The notes under the pieces were generated by a model. It was not told where the DNA came from and did not search any database. It saw only the letters and a program-made list of their open reading frames with translations. Shown piece after piece: positions 1-11,929 of a stretch of DNA of 64,000 bases. How positions within the stretch are numbered: the first letter of the stretch is position 1; each line of letters opens with the position of its first letter. The DNA lies in the NCBI GenBank assembly GCA_963920765.1, contig OY987249.1, forward strand, positions 6,554,188 through 6,618,187, in the 5' to 3' direction. The DNA comes from Ulota crispa. Its lineage: Eukaryota; Streptophyta; Bryopsida; Orthotrichales; Orthotrichaceae. The translations under genes were made by a program, and so were the position numbers.

Positions 1-68
1 CCAAAATCCAGTTCTCGACCAAGTCTTAGCAAAAGCGTGATTGCAGGTGAGAGTTTAAGGTAGCGTAC

Positions 69-407
69 CACTTTATCGTCCGTGACTTTGAGAACGAGCT
101 TGCCATCACAATGTCGGTATTTCATCACATACCGCGTCTGAATGACCAAGTTAAAAATCAAGGATCCGAGCTGGAATACAAAAAGATTCATACGAGAAAA
201 CTCAAACCAAATAATCAATATACGATTAGTGGTATCAATACCCTAAACCATTCACAACCCAAAACCTAAATAAATGCAGACACAAACTCAGGAAAAAATG
301 CAAGAATGAGCGCAAGAGAGTGGATAAGCGGATACGGCCACAGGATCCGAGCGGAAGAGCTTGATGGAGCTTTCCTGAAAGTCATCCCAATTCTCGATGT
401 ACACCAT
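69..407 (-). CDS. SRP9: Signal recognition particle 9 kDa protein, 5' part (partial, runs off left edge)
   Basis: SRP9 pairs with SRP14 and binds the Alu part of SRP RNA, where it slows translation while the ribosome is brought to the ER. Two coding exons are visible: 336-407, starting MVYIENWDDFQ and running to FRSDPVA, and 69-137, reading TRYVMKYRHCDGKLVLKVTD. Both match the start of plant SRP9 in order and spacing. The intron between them is phase 0, with GT at 335-334 and AG at 139-138; exon 2 ends before a GT at 68-67. The ATG at 407 is chosen because family members begin MVYI; the reading frame stays open upstream to 707, which is probably 5' leader. The C-terminal half lies outside the window. 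The family call is firm; the second donor is less certain. Confidence 0.85.
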
Positions 408-799
408 CGCTCCTGCTTCTTTCTGATGCTTCGAAAGCTCCCTTAGTTTGCTCTCTCGCAATCTCTCTTGCTTTTGATTCCGGACACAATTTTGAAACCT
501 CAGAAAGAACAGCAATAGCAGCAGGGGATGCGGAGCTCCTCGGAAGGTGGCCACGATAGTAAGCGAGCTCGGAGTGCTGCTGCGATGGCGCCCAAGTTGG
601 GCTTCGCCTGCAAAAACAGTGCGAGTTTGGTTTGCCTCGTTGCCGTCACCAGCGACAGGGATGACGGTAAAGAAAAGATGGACTTCGGAGCTGGGCCGGC
701 AACTCAACGAAGTTTGGCTGTAGACGTAAAAGATGAAAATTCATGTGTACCCATTTCCGTGTATTTCTTTTATGTTGATCTTGCTTACGGTGCATGACA

Positions 800-2788
800 C
801 TTATAACCAACAACTCCCAACTCCCAATTCAAGTGGTTAGTTTAAGGCTTTGTCAAAAAATATATATCAAAAACTAATTTACGTATTTGTTGTACTAACG
901 GAAGTAACAAAATTATCCTCGTAATAAACAAATTGTGCATTAGCAATCTCATCCGTGTCGTATTGACAGGATTATGTCTTCCATGGTCTCCATGATCCCA
1001 TGATCTCATGCCCCCATGCCCCCATGACCCTAAGACCACATGTTCTTCTATTTGTTGTATCAATGAGATCACATCACCCCTATCATGTGCTCCCTATCCT
1101 CGTGACTCCCTATTCCCGTGCCCATGTCCTTGTGCTCCCAAATTTTACTTCATTCCATTTATAACTTTAGTTAAACTTGAACTCTACTCTATTTTTATGT
1201 GGGACTAAAGATGAACTTTGCGAAATCGTCCTCCTCACCTACGGAATTGTTGAGTTCAACTGCCTAATATTTATATGTATAGATAGAAATGAGTTCACCA
1301 AGATGAAGCTTAGGGTTTGTCCCACTTGGTGGTGAAATTACTTTTGAGCAAATGGGTATATGTGTGGTGCTTTAGTATTTCTTGTTAGGCCAATAGTTGT
1401 TGGTTATAAGTATCATGCACTATAGTACTCTAAAGGATTTTCAAGGTATTAGAATATGTAGACATTTATTTAGATATTTGTTTGTTTAGACTTTTTTTTG
1501 CTATTAAATTAAAAATTCCAATATTAAATTCAAAAATGAAGACATTGGGACTTTAAAACCCAAAATAAACATCTTTGCTACTGTAGAAAAAACTACAATT
1601 TTTTTGCTTTTATGCGTTCTTTTTTTTATCTTGCAACTATTTTGAGTGTTTCACATGACATAGCATTCAATAGCACTCAGTAGGCCTGCCCTCCTTTCAA
1701 CTAAAGAGTGTAGAATATTCCACACCCATCAGTAGCTAAGAGGACACTTGGCTGAATTTGTCAAAGAGTTTATGAAAGAGAGGCTCAGTTTAGTGCACAT
1801 ACATTGATGTGGAGGTCAGCTATGTTAGGGAAAAAAAAAATTGTCAAGATGAAGTTTGCAGATGATACTTGAAGAGAGGGAAAGGTATCCTCTCTTCAAG
1901 CTACTAAATGTTATGGACTATACATATATTCTATAGATTTCTTTTCTAGATATAGAAGTCTATCAAACTACACTTATTAAAATGCACAAATTCCTATTCT
2001 ACAAAACCCATGTGTGATAAGGATTCAAAATCAATTCATGTATCAATATAAAACTTTAAACATATCCAAGATATACATGCATAAATTAAGCTGATTTTCA
2101 TTCTTGTTACCATCATGCCCACAACTTTCTTACCATCTTCTCAAACTATCTTGCATTACATATACATTATGTTTTTTAATAGAAATAAAGATAAGGTTTC
2201 AAAAAAATTCTAAATGCACAAGTTATTTCAATTAATGCAAGACTCCAAAACCCTTATTTTCCAAGTAGGGTTTGAGCACCACTTTTTGCCACCCCTCAAG
2301 TACCAACTTTGTGGTGTTGCCTTTACAGTGCAACATCTTTCAAACACTCTCCAATTAGAATACTTACTTGCAAAATCTTTCAAACACTCTCCAATTAGAA
2401 TACTTACTTGCAAAATCTCCTTGAAATTACTGCCACTTAAATTATGCTAATTGAAATCATATCTAAATGCTATAGCCCACATTATCCTCAATTATCTAAT
2501 GTTTTTGCAAATTAAATTATCATTGTGCCTTGCAAATTCACTAATTTCATAAAGTAATGTGAGTTTGCTTTATTATTGTATGATGTGATAAATGAAATAA
2601 CTTGTGTAGTAAATTCAATGTTTTGTTTTTTTTTGTATTTTTTGTCTTGCGTATAATGAAGGTGATGCAAATAATCTAAAGAATCAAAACACACCATTTG
2701 TGATTTTAAAAAATATGTAAAAAATGCAAATCTTACAGGATAATGCCTCACAAAGAGGATGTTGCACAAAAAATAGGCACTCAAACAA
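800..2788. other. AT-rich intergenic DNA
   Basis: No gene is recognisable. At about 980-1140 there is a degenerate run rich in CCATG and CCCATG words. At 2335-2414 a 40-bp unit is repeated twice. Short ORFs here have no recognisable family and no codon bias. Confidence 0.6.
2335..2414. repeat. Exact tandem repeat, 2 x 40 bp
   Basis: The unit beginning ATCTTTCAAACACTCTCC at 2335 is repeated without change at 2375. It explains the duplicated peptide in the small ORFs that cross it. Confidence 0.9.
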
Positions 2789-3008
2789 TTAACCTTGAAC
2801 ATCCCAAACGGCCTCTGTGCCCGTATGTTCAGACGTATTTGAGCTACTTTGAGGGCTTTTGAATTTTTTTTTATGCAGCCACCATTATACAACCTTTTAA
2901 TATGTATGATTGTAACACTTAATTTCCAATTGATTCAAACTTCTGAATATTGGTTGCGACCGTAGTTGGTACTGTAACTCCAAAGCCCAAGGGCCCTTTA
3001 AGGGTTAA
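2789..3008 (-). mobile_element. TTAA-flanked short element (family E, ~220 bp)
   Basis: It starts TTAACCTTGAAC at 2789 and ends AAGGGTTAA at 3008. The interior matches, in reverse, the elements at 21552-21790 and 60114-60325, including stretches such as TTAAGTGTTACAACC and GCCCTCAAAG. Its right TTAA is shared with the next element. TTAA targets with CCC-starting ends are typical of piggyBac-type transposons; no transposase is present. Confidence 0.65.
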
Positions 3009-3660
3009 GCCCTCACCGCCCAAGGAACCCAAATCGGGCCCCTTTAAATTTTATTCAAAGATTTGCAACACTTTTTCAAGATTTTTTTTTAGTGATTATT
3101 ATTATTTTTAAATTCTTATTGAAGTTTAGTTTTAGCATCAAGAGTCTGATTTTGAAAATAAATTAAAGTGATTCGTCTATTCAAGATTTTGTGCAAGGGT
3201 GTCCATTGCAAATCTTCACTTTCTAGTGTTAAAGGATCTTGGAAATGAGCCTCAAGTATACTAGAACTTGGAGAAAAAATCACATTAAAAATTCAATTTA
3301 AGAAAAATTTAGAATAGATTTTGAGAAGTTGTAAATTGATTGGGGTTATGCATGTTATACTTTACATACTCATGTTTTTTTGGTACCCTCAATTTTAGAT
3401 TTGAGATGCAGAATGAAGATTGAAAGACTTCAAATCACTTTCGCAATTTTAACACCCTCATGATCATACATTATAATCTTTCAATCCATAAATGATATTG
3501 TTAAGATTTCTTTTCCTATGTGATCTATAACATGTCTATTTTGAATTTGTATAGTTGCCCTTAAGAGAAAATTGATAAGATTGATCAAAATGCTAATATT
3601 TTGTTCACTTTCAAGCAAATTTTGAAATACTCAAAAATACCATGGGTGGTGAGGGGTTAA
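3005..3660 (+). mobile_element. TTAA-flanked non-autonomous element (family A, 656 bp)
   Basis: Ends are TTAAGCCCTCACC and GAGGGGTTAA. It is one of five related copies (also 24057-24710, about 27667-28328, 32952-33590, 56601-57252). All five share a conserved central block reading GATTTTGTGCAAGGGTGTCC or close to it, followed by a hairpin (TTCTAGTGT at 3221, pairing near 3259-3267). No coding capacity is visible. Confidence 0.7.
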
Positions 3661-3796
3661 GCTTGACAAGGACACCTTTGTTTCACACGAAGTTTGATGT
3701 GTCAAGCATTATCCAACATAAACTAGACGGCGGATATTTTGAAGTTGCATATAACAAAATTTGGCATCTATAGACAAAAAAATGAATAAACTTCAT

Positions 3797-4177
3797 TTAA
3801 CCCCTAAACGCCTAACCCCTAAATGTCCATGAAGACATTTTATGTCCTCGAGCTCTAAAAAACATTTTGTACAATAGAAAAAAGCCGCTTTTCATTTGCT
3901 TTTTTTTCCAAAGTGGTTGTAAACACATGATCCATCATAAAAGGCAAATAAAAACCTTATCAATTATACTCATATTTTAGGTAACCCAACTTGTGAGAAA
4001 ATTCAAAATCACAATGTTAGGTCCCAAGCTGCCCTTATTGCAAATTTCATGAGATTGGCATGTACTATTGATTTTTGAAACTTTTAGAAGCAATACTATT
4101 GGTGCCCATCAATCAAAACACTATTGAAACTACAGTATGGGCATGCCACGGCCACCCACTGGACATTTAAAGGTTAA
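3797..4177 (+). mobile_element. TTAA-flanked short element (family B, 381 bp)
   Basis: It starts TTAACCCCTAAACGCC, with a second TAACCCCTAAATG just inside, and ends GGACATTTAAAGGTTAA. The interior matches 33587-33954 in the opposite orientation, and more weakly 47160-47437 and 59830-60060. Confidence 0.65.
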
Positions 4178-4499
4178 ATAATTCATTTGTATTTTTGGTT
4201 GCCCTTACATTTGTGAACATAATGACAATTTTTTTGGAGTGGTGTCACATTGTCTAATGTCATTTCTGCCAACTAAAAGGGAACATGCACGTCAAATAAA
4301 GTTGTCCAAATTGACACATTCAAATTGATTAAATATGTCCAAGTTCACAAAAAAATGTCCAAATTGACACATCTAAATTAACCAAAATGTCCAAATTGAC
4401 ATTGTTCCCTTGTAATGATGGCACTATTTTCTTCAAACAATGTTTATGTAAACTAAGGACTTCATGCACAAACAATCTCACATTTAAGCAATTGAAAAT

Positions 4500-4890
4500 G
4501 GGAATGACTAGGGAGACCCCCTAGTTGCTACATGGACACTCCCTATAGCCCAACTTATTAAATTTGAGATTATTATTACATTGACATATGAAATAAATTC
4601 AAAACACTACTTTAGCACACATTTGCATTTACAAGTGTTTTGTACATACAACAAATATGTCTTATTTGTGACATGGTCAAGAGTTAAATTAGTTGCTACA
4701 TTCATTTTCAAGTTTAACTCTTGACCATGTTACAAATGAGACATATTTGTTGTATATTTACTAGACGCAAATATGCACTAAAATATTATTTTGATTTTAT
4801 TTCATAACATAATACTAATCTCAAATCTAATAGGTTGTGCTATAGGGGTTTCCACGGAACAACTGGGGGGGTGTCTACCTAGTTATTCCC
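4500..4890. mobile_element. Foldback element with exact 8-bp target duplication (hAT-like)
   Basis: The two halves are long inverted repeats. The left end GGGAATGACTAGG pairs with CCTAGTTATTCCC at the right, and the centre holds AAGAGTTAAA and TTTAACTCTT. TTGAAAAT occurs immediately outside both ends (4492-4499 and 4891-4898). An 8-bp duplication is typical of hAT elements. It has no coding capacity, so it is a MITE or foldback derivative. Confidence 0.75.
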
Positions 4891-4989
4891 TTGAAAATAA
4901 GGACAGGGTAAAAGAAACCAATGGTACAAAGGTGAGAATAACCTTCCCTGAGGCCCTTACCGGCTTACCCTACACATAATGCTAGATTA

Positions 4990-5704
4990 CTTAGAAAAGA
5001 CTTGCGTAATGCTTCTCAAAATCCTAATTCTGCAGCATAATCCACTCTCACAAACGAAATGAAGGCCAAAATCGCCCCCCGTGGTTTCCGTGAGTAGAAA
5101 TGCAAAATGCCGTATATTCGCACGCAGCTCTTCTTCCCGCGCGACAAACGAAAGGCGACTTTCGCAGAGCAAAGCAAAGCAGGCGAGGATTCTTTCAGTT
5201 TTTCCGATCGCCGTTTCAAATTCTGGATTCTGTTGTTCAACAGCATTCCCTTCTTGGCTCCGTCGCCGTGCCGAGTTCGGAGGCACTTCCAAAGACCGTT
5301 TGATCACCTACATTGTGCGGCGTTTCCAAGACCTATTCTCCAGGCTTCACATCTTGCAAGGTATGGTTGTCGGTCGCTTGAGCTCCCACTTGACATTTTC
5401 TTCTTCGACCTTGAACGTCAATCATTGTCCGTGTTCTGAGTATCTTGGCAACATTCTTAGGTTTTGAGGGAATCGGGTTTGAAGGCATTCTATTTTCCAT
5501 GTTTTTGCTCTGGGGATTGATATTCTGGTGTGTTCATAAGTTGGAGTTTTAATTCTGGTCGGATAATGGAGCTGGATTAAAGATTTTTGAACATGGACTC
5601 TGTGGTGGGGTTGTCACGACGCCCGAGTTTTGAGAAGCATTTTGCGTTTTTGGGTTTGGTTTTTGTGGTATTGATTGATGTTGGGAATGAGCAGCAGCGG
5701 TGGG
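4990..5704 (+). other. Probable promoter and 5' leader of VID27 copy A
   Basis: GC content rises from about 5080, and a possible donor CAAG|GTATGG lies at 5360/5361, so a leader intron is likely. The acceptor is not certain; a candidate CAG lies in the CAGCAG run at 5690-5700. Several overlapping ORFs of 67-128 codons here have no recognisable family. The stretch from about 5295 to 5624 aligns weakly with the leader of copy B (for example 18 of 20 matching bases at 5295-5314 versus 46062-46081). Confidence 0.5.
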
Positions 5705-8700
5705 ATGGGGACTGCAGCGAGTCGAGAAGGGCGCTTGGAATCGGAGTCCGAGGACGATGACGAGCAGGAATCCCCGCAGAGTCCGTCGTCCCAGAGGAGC
5801 TTCCGCTTCCATAATGCTGCGCAAATCAAGACGCCGTCGCCGTCGCAGCGGGGCCAGCAGCCCACGGGGTACTCCACCCCCGATCCCACGATCGGTCTGC
5901 GAATGGGGAACCTGACTCTGGATGGCCCCATGATGAAGGCCAAGCTGTACAAATACGTGCATGGCAAATGGCTCACCACTGCCAAGAGCGTGGGATGGCA
6001 GTACGTTCGAGAGAGCGACGATGACGACGAGGACGACGAGGATGATGAGGACGAGGAGGAGTGGAGGAGCCCGGCCGTGGGACACAAGAATTACAAGAGC
6101 TGGCTGTTCGAGGTGGCGGGCGTGCGAGCCAGGGTGGACGATCGCCTGCAGATGCGTTTCTCCGGCGAGCAGCTGCGCGTGGATTTCGTGGCGAAAGGCG
6201 TGTGGGCGCTGAAGTTTCCGAGTCGGGATCAGTTCCAAGCCTGCGCTGGGGAGTACGAAGACGCCAAGTAAGTTGCAAGGTCTTTCTTGCGTCCACTCTC
6301 GCTGGCAGCTGAATTTTGAGACGGTGGCAACTTAGACCGGGAGCTTGTGGGGAGGAGGAGGTGATGGCGGATGCTGTTGCCTTGGAGTTGGAGGAATGTG
6401 CGGATCTGGTTGAGAGTGGCCGTGTGTGTGACCTCTCTTCCTGGCAGCATGTTTTGGTAATGCTTTCGGATGCCGAGGAGATGCGCTATGGCGGTCTCAT
6501 CTTTCTTTCAGATTCACCGGGCAGATTCTCCGCGTTGGCACGGTGGGAGGGCGCTTGTGGCAGGACCGTTGAGAGAATTGTTGGAAGAGTTGGTCACGTG
6601 CAGTGGTTCCGTGGTGAGCTTGCATGGTGTTGGCGAAGGTCCTGTGCACGAATGGGGGGAAGTCGGGGATGGATTTGAACGAGTCGGTTGTGAGGGAGGT
6701 GGCCCCTGGTGAATCGGTCGGTGAATTGCAGCTGACTGAGGTGGTGTGCTTGAATGTGGTGCGGTGGCAGGTTCGAGAACACGTACTTCTTGAAGGCGAC
6801 GGAGGCGAACAAGGTGAAGGTGTTCGGGAAGGACTTCATGGACTGGGCGACGGGCAAGGAGGAGGACGATTCCATCTGGCAGGACGCGGAGGACGCGATC
6901 CAGACGCCGAGCAAGTACAGGGAGCTGCGGGAGACGCTGAAGACGCCGTCGAAGACGAACATCCAGAGCCTGACGATGGGCGGGCTGGAGCACAGCTTCC
7001 TGGTGAACGAGAACGGGCTGGACGTGCTGTTCAACGGCTTGAACGGGCTGGAGGACAGGGACATGTCCATCCGGTTCCAGGACGGCGGAGGCAGGGGCCC
7101 CGGGCTGGGCGGCAACGCGTTCCGGACGCCGAAGAAGGGGATGCTGATGCGCGGGGAGAGCAACATGGTGTTGATCAGCCCGGCCAAGGACGGCCGCGCC
7201 AGCGCCGGGGGCGTGAGCCAGCTGGACATCGGGACGGGGAAGATGGTGGCGGAGTGGAAGTTCGAGAAGGACGGGACGCCAATCACGATGCGGGACGTGA
7301 CGAACGACAGCAAGGGCGCCCAGATGTACAGCGGGGGGTCCACGTTTCTGGGGCTGGACGACAACCGGCTGTGCCGGTGGGACATGCGCGACTCTCGGGG
7401 CGTGGTCCAGCAGCTCGCGAGCCCCGCCGCTCTGACCTGGACGGAGGGCCACCAGGTGGGTGGACGCCATCATGCCCTGAGAGCCTGGTCCTTGAGTTGG
7501 TCCGATGGGTTGACATGCAACGGGGCGAGTTGACATGGCGTCGGCACGGTTCCGTGCTGCGAGGTTGTCGAATGTGGTGCGCCCGAAGGGCCTGGAATCA
7601 TTGGGAGATGACAGCATGACTGTGTTATTCAATAGAGTCTGATGGTAGAGAGAGTGTAGGTGGTTGCATCCCTGTGTCGGCAGTGAGGAGTTTGCGGGGC
7701 GTAGAGAAACACTGGATTTGGCGACGTGTTGACGCTGCGTCGTAGGTACGGGTACGGGCAGGGACCCGGGAGGTTGATGAGTGGAGTGGCGTGTGTGCAG
7801 TTTTCGAGAGGAACGAACTTCAGCTGCTTTGCAACATCCGGAGACGGTAGCGTGGTGGTGGGATCCGCGGACGGGAAAGTGCGGCTGTACGGGATCACCA
7901 GCATGAGAATGGTGAGCCCATCCTTCATTCCTGGCTCATCTTCGAGGACCTCGGGGGTGTGCTTTGACATGCATCGTAGTGCTTGTGTGAGGGGTTGTTG
8001 AGCTTGTACGTGTTCAAACTTGGTTGCGACGTGCGTGCACCACCGTTCTCCGAACCGCTGCGATTCTCGAGCGGTGTTCCTTTCATCCTCGTCCTCCAGT
8101 AGCTTCAGCCTGCGTCTTTCATGGATGCTGGCTGCGTCGTTACTGCTTGGGGAGGCATTTGTGGAAGCAGATGTGGGTACGGCGAGCCGTGTGAGATCGC
8201 CATCGGGTCTTTCGTGACACGTTTTTGGGTTCGTTCGGTTTCTCGATTCGTGGCTCCTGCTGAGAATCGGGCGTTCTTCCGGTGCTCGTAGCGGGAGTTG
8301 TGCATCACCCGAGCGGAGTGTGTACCGGACGATTGCGAGGAGGCACATTCGGAGCGTGCAGGGACGACGTCTCATCGGTGGTGTGGTTGGTGGAGTTGTG
8401 CAGGCGAAGACGGCGTTCCCTGGCTTGGGGTCGGCCATCACGCACGTGGATGTGACGTACGACGGGAAGTGGGTGTTGGCGACGACGGACACGTACCTGA
8501 TCCTGATCAGCACGGTGTTCAAGGACAAGGATGGAAAGACGAAGACGGGGTTTTCGGGTCGGATGGGGGGCAAGATGGGCGCTCCCAGGCTGTTGAAGCT
8601 GCGGCCATTCGACGCTCATCGGGATGGCAAGCTACAGAAGCTGCACGGGGGCAAGTTTTCGTGGGTAAGCAAGCGGAGACGCCGTTGGCCGTCCAGCGGG

Positions 8701-9501
8701 CCTGGCATGACGTCGCTGGCGTTCTGATGAAGTGGTGTACGGTGGTGCGAGGGTTCGTGTGTGGACGCCCTCGGCTGACTTGTGCGTGGGGCGTGGTGTT
8801 GTGCAGGTGACAGAGGAGGGCAAGCAAGAGCGGCACCTGGTGGTGTCGGCAGGGAACCATACGGTGGTGTGGGACTTCGATGTGGTGAAGGACAGCCGCC
8901 ACGACTGCTACAGGTACTACGGGTGTTCGGATCCTGGTGAAGCGTGCTTCCGAGATGGGTAGAAACGAGGCTATTTGATCTTGTTCCAGGATCACGATAC
9001 TTGGTCTGTTGGACTTGATAGGGTCGCTCTTGCACGAGCGTTGGGGTAATTCTGATAGCGACGATGGTGCTCGAGACGTTTTGCAACGCCGTAGAATGAA
9101 CCTCAGACGTGTGTGCCTGCATGGTGGATCAAGGGTATGTCGAGAATGTGGTGGTTGGGAACGTGGGGCGTTTGGAAGGACTGTTCTGATGGGGTGGGTG
9201 TGGGGAATGCAGAAACGTGATGGGGCTGAAGAGCTGTTACTGCTACGAGGTGGTGGAGAAACCGGACAATGTGGTGCAGAGCGGGTTCATGCACGAGAAG
9301 TTCTTGGACAACTCGGGAGAAGTGCCTCTGGTGGTGGCCACTCGGCAGGAGTTGAGCTCCTTCAACATTTGAGGGAGGAAGCGAGTTCTGGATGGAGACC
9401 GCGTTCATGGAGTGACTACAACGTTCAGCAATCACTGTCGAGTAGTCCTCCGCTTGTGTCTGGTTCTTGAAGACTGTATTAAACGTCCATGCCCTCTGAG
9501 T
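5625..9501 (+). repeat. Left arm of the VID27 near-identical inverted duplication
   Basis: This pairs with 41869-45748 in inverted orientation, with 32.4 kb between. From about 5700 onward, positions sum to a constant 51370, so there are no indels in that part. The only length difference is one extra AGC unit in copy B near 5690-5700. Base differences seen are at 5653 and 9490, both close to the edges. Similarity falls abruptly at both ends. Confidence 0.92.
5705..9372 (+). CDS. VID27/CYPRO4-like protein, copy A
   Basis: A plant relative of yeast Vid27 and of CYPRO4; the family is linked to vacuolar import and degradation and its molecular role is poorly defined. Six exons (5705-6267, 6771-7455, 7801-7911, 8404-8664, 8807-8913, 9213-9372) give 628 residues with all phases consistent. 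An acidic run lies at residues 103-119 ([18 protein letters not shown]), followed by an N-terminal PH-like region. The C-terminal beta-propeller-type VID27 domain includes [40 protein letters not shown] and KSCYCYEVV. The start at 5705 gives MGTAASREG, which fits an N-myristoylation signal (Gly2, Ser6) and matches the start of family members; an in-frame ATG at 5675 would hide the Gly. Exons are far richer in GC than surrounding DNA. It is identical in protein to copy B at 41998-45665. Confidence 0.9.
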
Positions 9502-10320
9502 TTGAAAATCGGTGAATCAGTTCCGATCAATCTCGATGTTGCAAGATTGAACCTTAGCACTGCACTATCAAAGCTTCTGGTGGAATTGTGCAAGATTTTA
9601 TAAGGTATTTCCTTCAAAACTGAAAATGCGACTTCGTTTTCTGCCGTCTATCTCGTCTTTTATGCTTAGCGTACTATTTTGTGCAGTTTGGTATTTCCAT
9701 CCTTTGTGCCTTTCTTTTCCGGATCTTTTCTGATTCTGCTGAAGTCTAGTATTTGATCTAGTGGTGAAATGACAAATTTGCTGCTAGTATTTTTAGAATT
9801 GGGGAGACAAGCATCTTAAAAGTAGGTTGTTGTTGATGATCTTAGGAGTCCTCTTTATTAACGGGGAGTACTTCTCATGAATTGCACTCTGTATCCGTGT
9901 GATCAAATTCCCTGTTGTTTTCCCTGTTGATTTGTACTGTACATATGAATGGTTACACAATGTATTGTATTTTGTTAGCCGTCATTGATACCTTGGAAAC
10001 TGGATAAAATTTATCACAGCTGGAAACATTTTCAAAGGGCACATTTACAATTTAATCACATAAGGTAGGAGGCTCTAATTCAGAGCGGACATTTTGAGTG
10101 GACCATGTAGGGGTCACAAATGTTCTTAAATGGGTCACATTTTCTATGTTCAGAAATTGTACTTGTGTATGTGTCGTTTTAGAAATTTGATAGAGTGACA
10201 TGAGCCATTGTTGAGTGTGCTTATTGGTCATAATTGAGTTCAAATTTGTCTTTCAGTAAAATATAGATATATGTCATACTAAAATAAATGAAAAAGTACT
10301 CTCAATCACAATTTGAGTAA
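9502..10320. other. 3' flank of VID27 copy A and spacer
   Basis: The first 140 bases align weakly with the flank of copy B: TCAAAGCTTCTGGTGGA at 9568 versus TCAAAGCTTTTGGTGGA read on the minus strand from 41838. This is probably the 3' untranslated region. Beyond about 9650 nothing is recognised. Confidence 0.5.
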
Positions 10321-10635
10321 GGCAGGAGCACCCATAAGCGGTGCTGTTCCCATAACTGTTAGCTCTGAAATCTTGGAAAATCTTTGGAAGTAAATAGATG
10401 TAATGACAAGGATGTACAACTTGTGAACATGAAATCATATAAGTGGTTATGGGTACAATGGCAATTTGCTCTTTAAAAATTCACAACTTATTCTCACGAT
10501 ATCCAAATAATACATTCAAGATTGCAAACTCATTATTTTTTTGTTCCTAATAGGATCCTATAATTTGCTAGCTGATTACTAATACGCAGCATGTTCAAAA
10601 CCCTTAGATTGACGCTTATGGGTGCTCCTAGAACC
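10321..10635. mobile_element. Inverted-repeat element (family G, ~315 bp)
   Basis: GGAGCACCCATAAGCG at 10325-10340 is perfectly inverted at 10613-10628. Ends resemble the elements at 28329-28707 and 48901-49273 (consensus near GGYAGG...CCATAAGC). Flanks are GTAA and TTAT, perhaps a decayed TTAA-type site. Confidence 0.6.
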
Positions 10636-11929
10636 TTATTGGAACATTCTTGACTTTTTTGTGTTTGCTTTAGGATTCATGTGTTCCATTTACAAGCCAC
10701 CTTTGCATCATGAATGCTACCACCTATGATCAAAAATAGTTACCTATGCACCTTTTGCTTTGATAAATTGTAGTTAATTCATAACTAATTCAGAAAATTT
10801 CAAATTGAATGGCCACAAAATTGTCTCTTTGCCTTTCTACCAAAAATATTAACAGATTGTCACAGAGGCGTACTTTTGCTTAGATGGTCCATTTACAAGC
10901 CTCCTACCTTACGAGGGAAGGGTCTTTATTAGCAGAGACCTTTAACCATTGAGTCTGGGCAATCAATGAGTCACAATAGGCTTTTTAATAAATCACAGTG
11001 GAGCTTTAAAGTGGTAAAAGTTGTTAAAAATAAGGCGTTGAAAACCAAGGAATACTGAACTCGAATAGTAAGTGATTGTAAGGAGTATTCCAATGCATAA
11101 CATGTAACTCCATCACTTTAAACTTTTGACCAAATCAAGTTGCAATTTTTTTATTAAAACATTTATTAGGTCTTGCAATTAGAAAAGCAACAATAATGAA
11201 TATTTCCACTCTAATGCCAGTTGTATACTATATGCCTTACTATTCCTATTAGAAGCTTTGGGCAAATGATGCATAGCAAGGTCTCTCACAAAAATCTTTT
11301 GTAGCTCCAAGAACTATGTTTGTTGACAAAACTATAATATGACCAAAAAAATGTGAATAACATGGTCTTAGTATTCAAAATTGTTAAATACAAGTTACAT
11401 TTTGTCATTTTGTCATTATTTAATAGTAGAGCTTTAAATTCGTGCAAACAAAAGGTAGCAAAAATATTTTTATTTAAAGGTCCATTCTTCATTTTACATG
11501 TTAACTTTGGATGATCCAAGAGTCTTCTACAACTTGTTGGTCTTCCTTTCATTTCTTTTTTGTTGTTTACACTTCCAAGATGCCAATCTCTTCTTCTATT
11601 TAAACCAATTTGTTGAAGATTCGGTCAAACTACAACAACATATTTTGCCACTTAAATTTTAGAATGGAAAGTTTGTATCATTGATGAGTAACGTTAAAAT
11701 CACACCAATGTATTGGTAAAGAGTGCATCCACTCAATTTTTTTTTGGAGAGAACAAGCATTTAGTGTACTATAATTGTATAAAACCCCATTGAAGTTTAG
11801 AACTATTGAATAGACTTTTTTTTAAACAATTATAGTATATTACATTATAAATATAAAAAAATCTATTCTTCCCCATGAAAAGCTGGTGTTGCAACACAAT
11901 GTACATATTAACAATACAATTGAAATACG
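10636..11929. other. AT-rich intergenic DNA
   Basis: No gene, RNA gene or clear repeat is seen. ORFs of 66-88 codons are AT-driven and match nothing I recognise. Confidence 0.5.

Noticed and set aside
5675..5704. Upstream in-frame ATG (MMLGMSSSGG) as the VID27 start
   Set aside because: Starting at 5705 gives MGTAAS, which agrees with family starts and a myristoylation signal; the upstream part includes the variable AGC repeat.
6514..7632. 372-codon minus-strand ORF, with its counterpart at 43738-44856
   Set aside because: It is antisense to VID27 exon 2 and exists because that exon is GC-rich with few stops in any frame; no family is recognisable.
7629..8573. 314-codon minus-strand ORF, with its counterpart at 42797-43741
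   Set aside because: It spans VID27 exons and introns on the opposite strand and has low-complexity composition.
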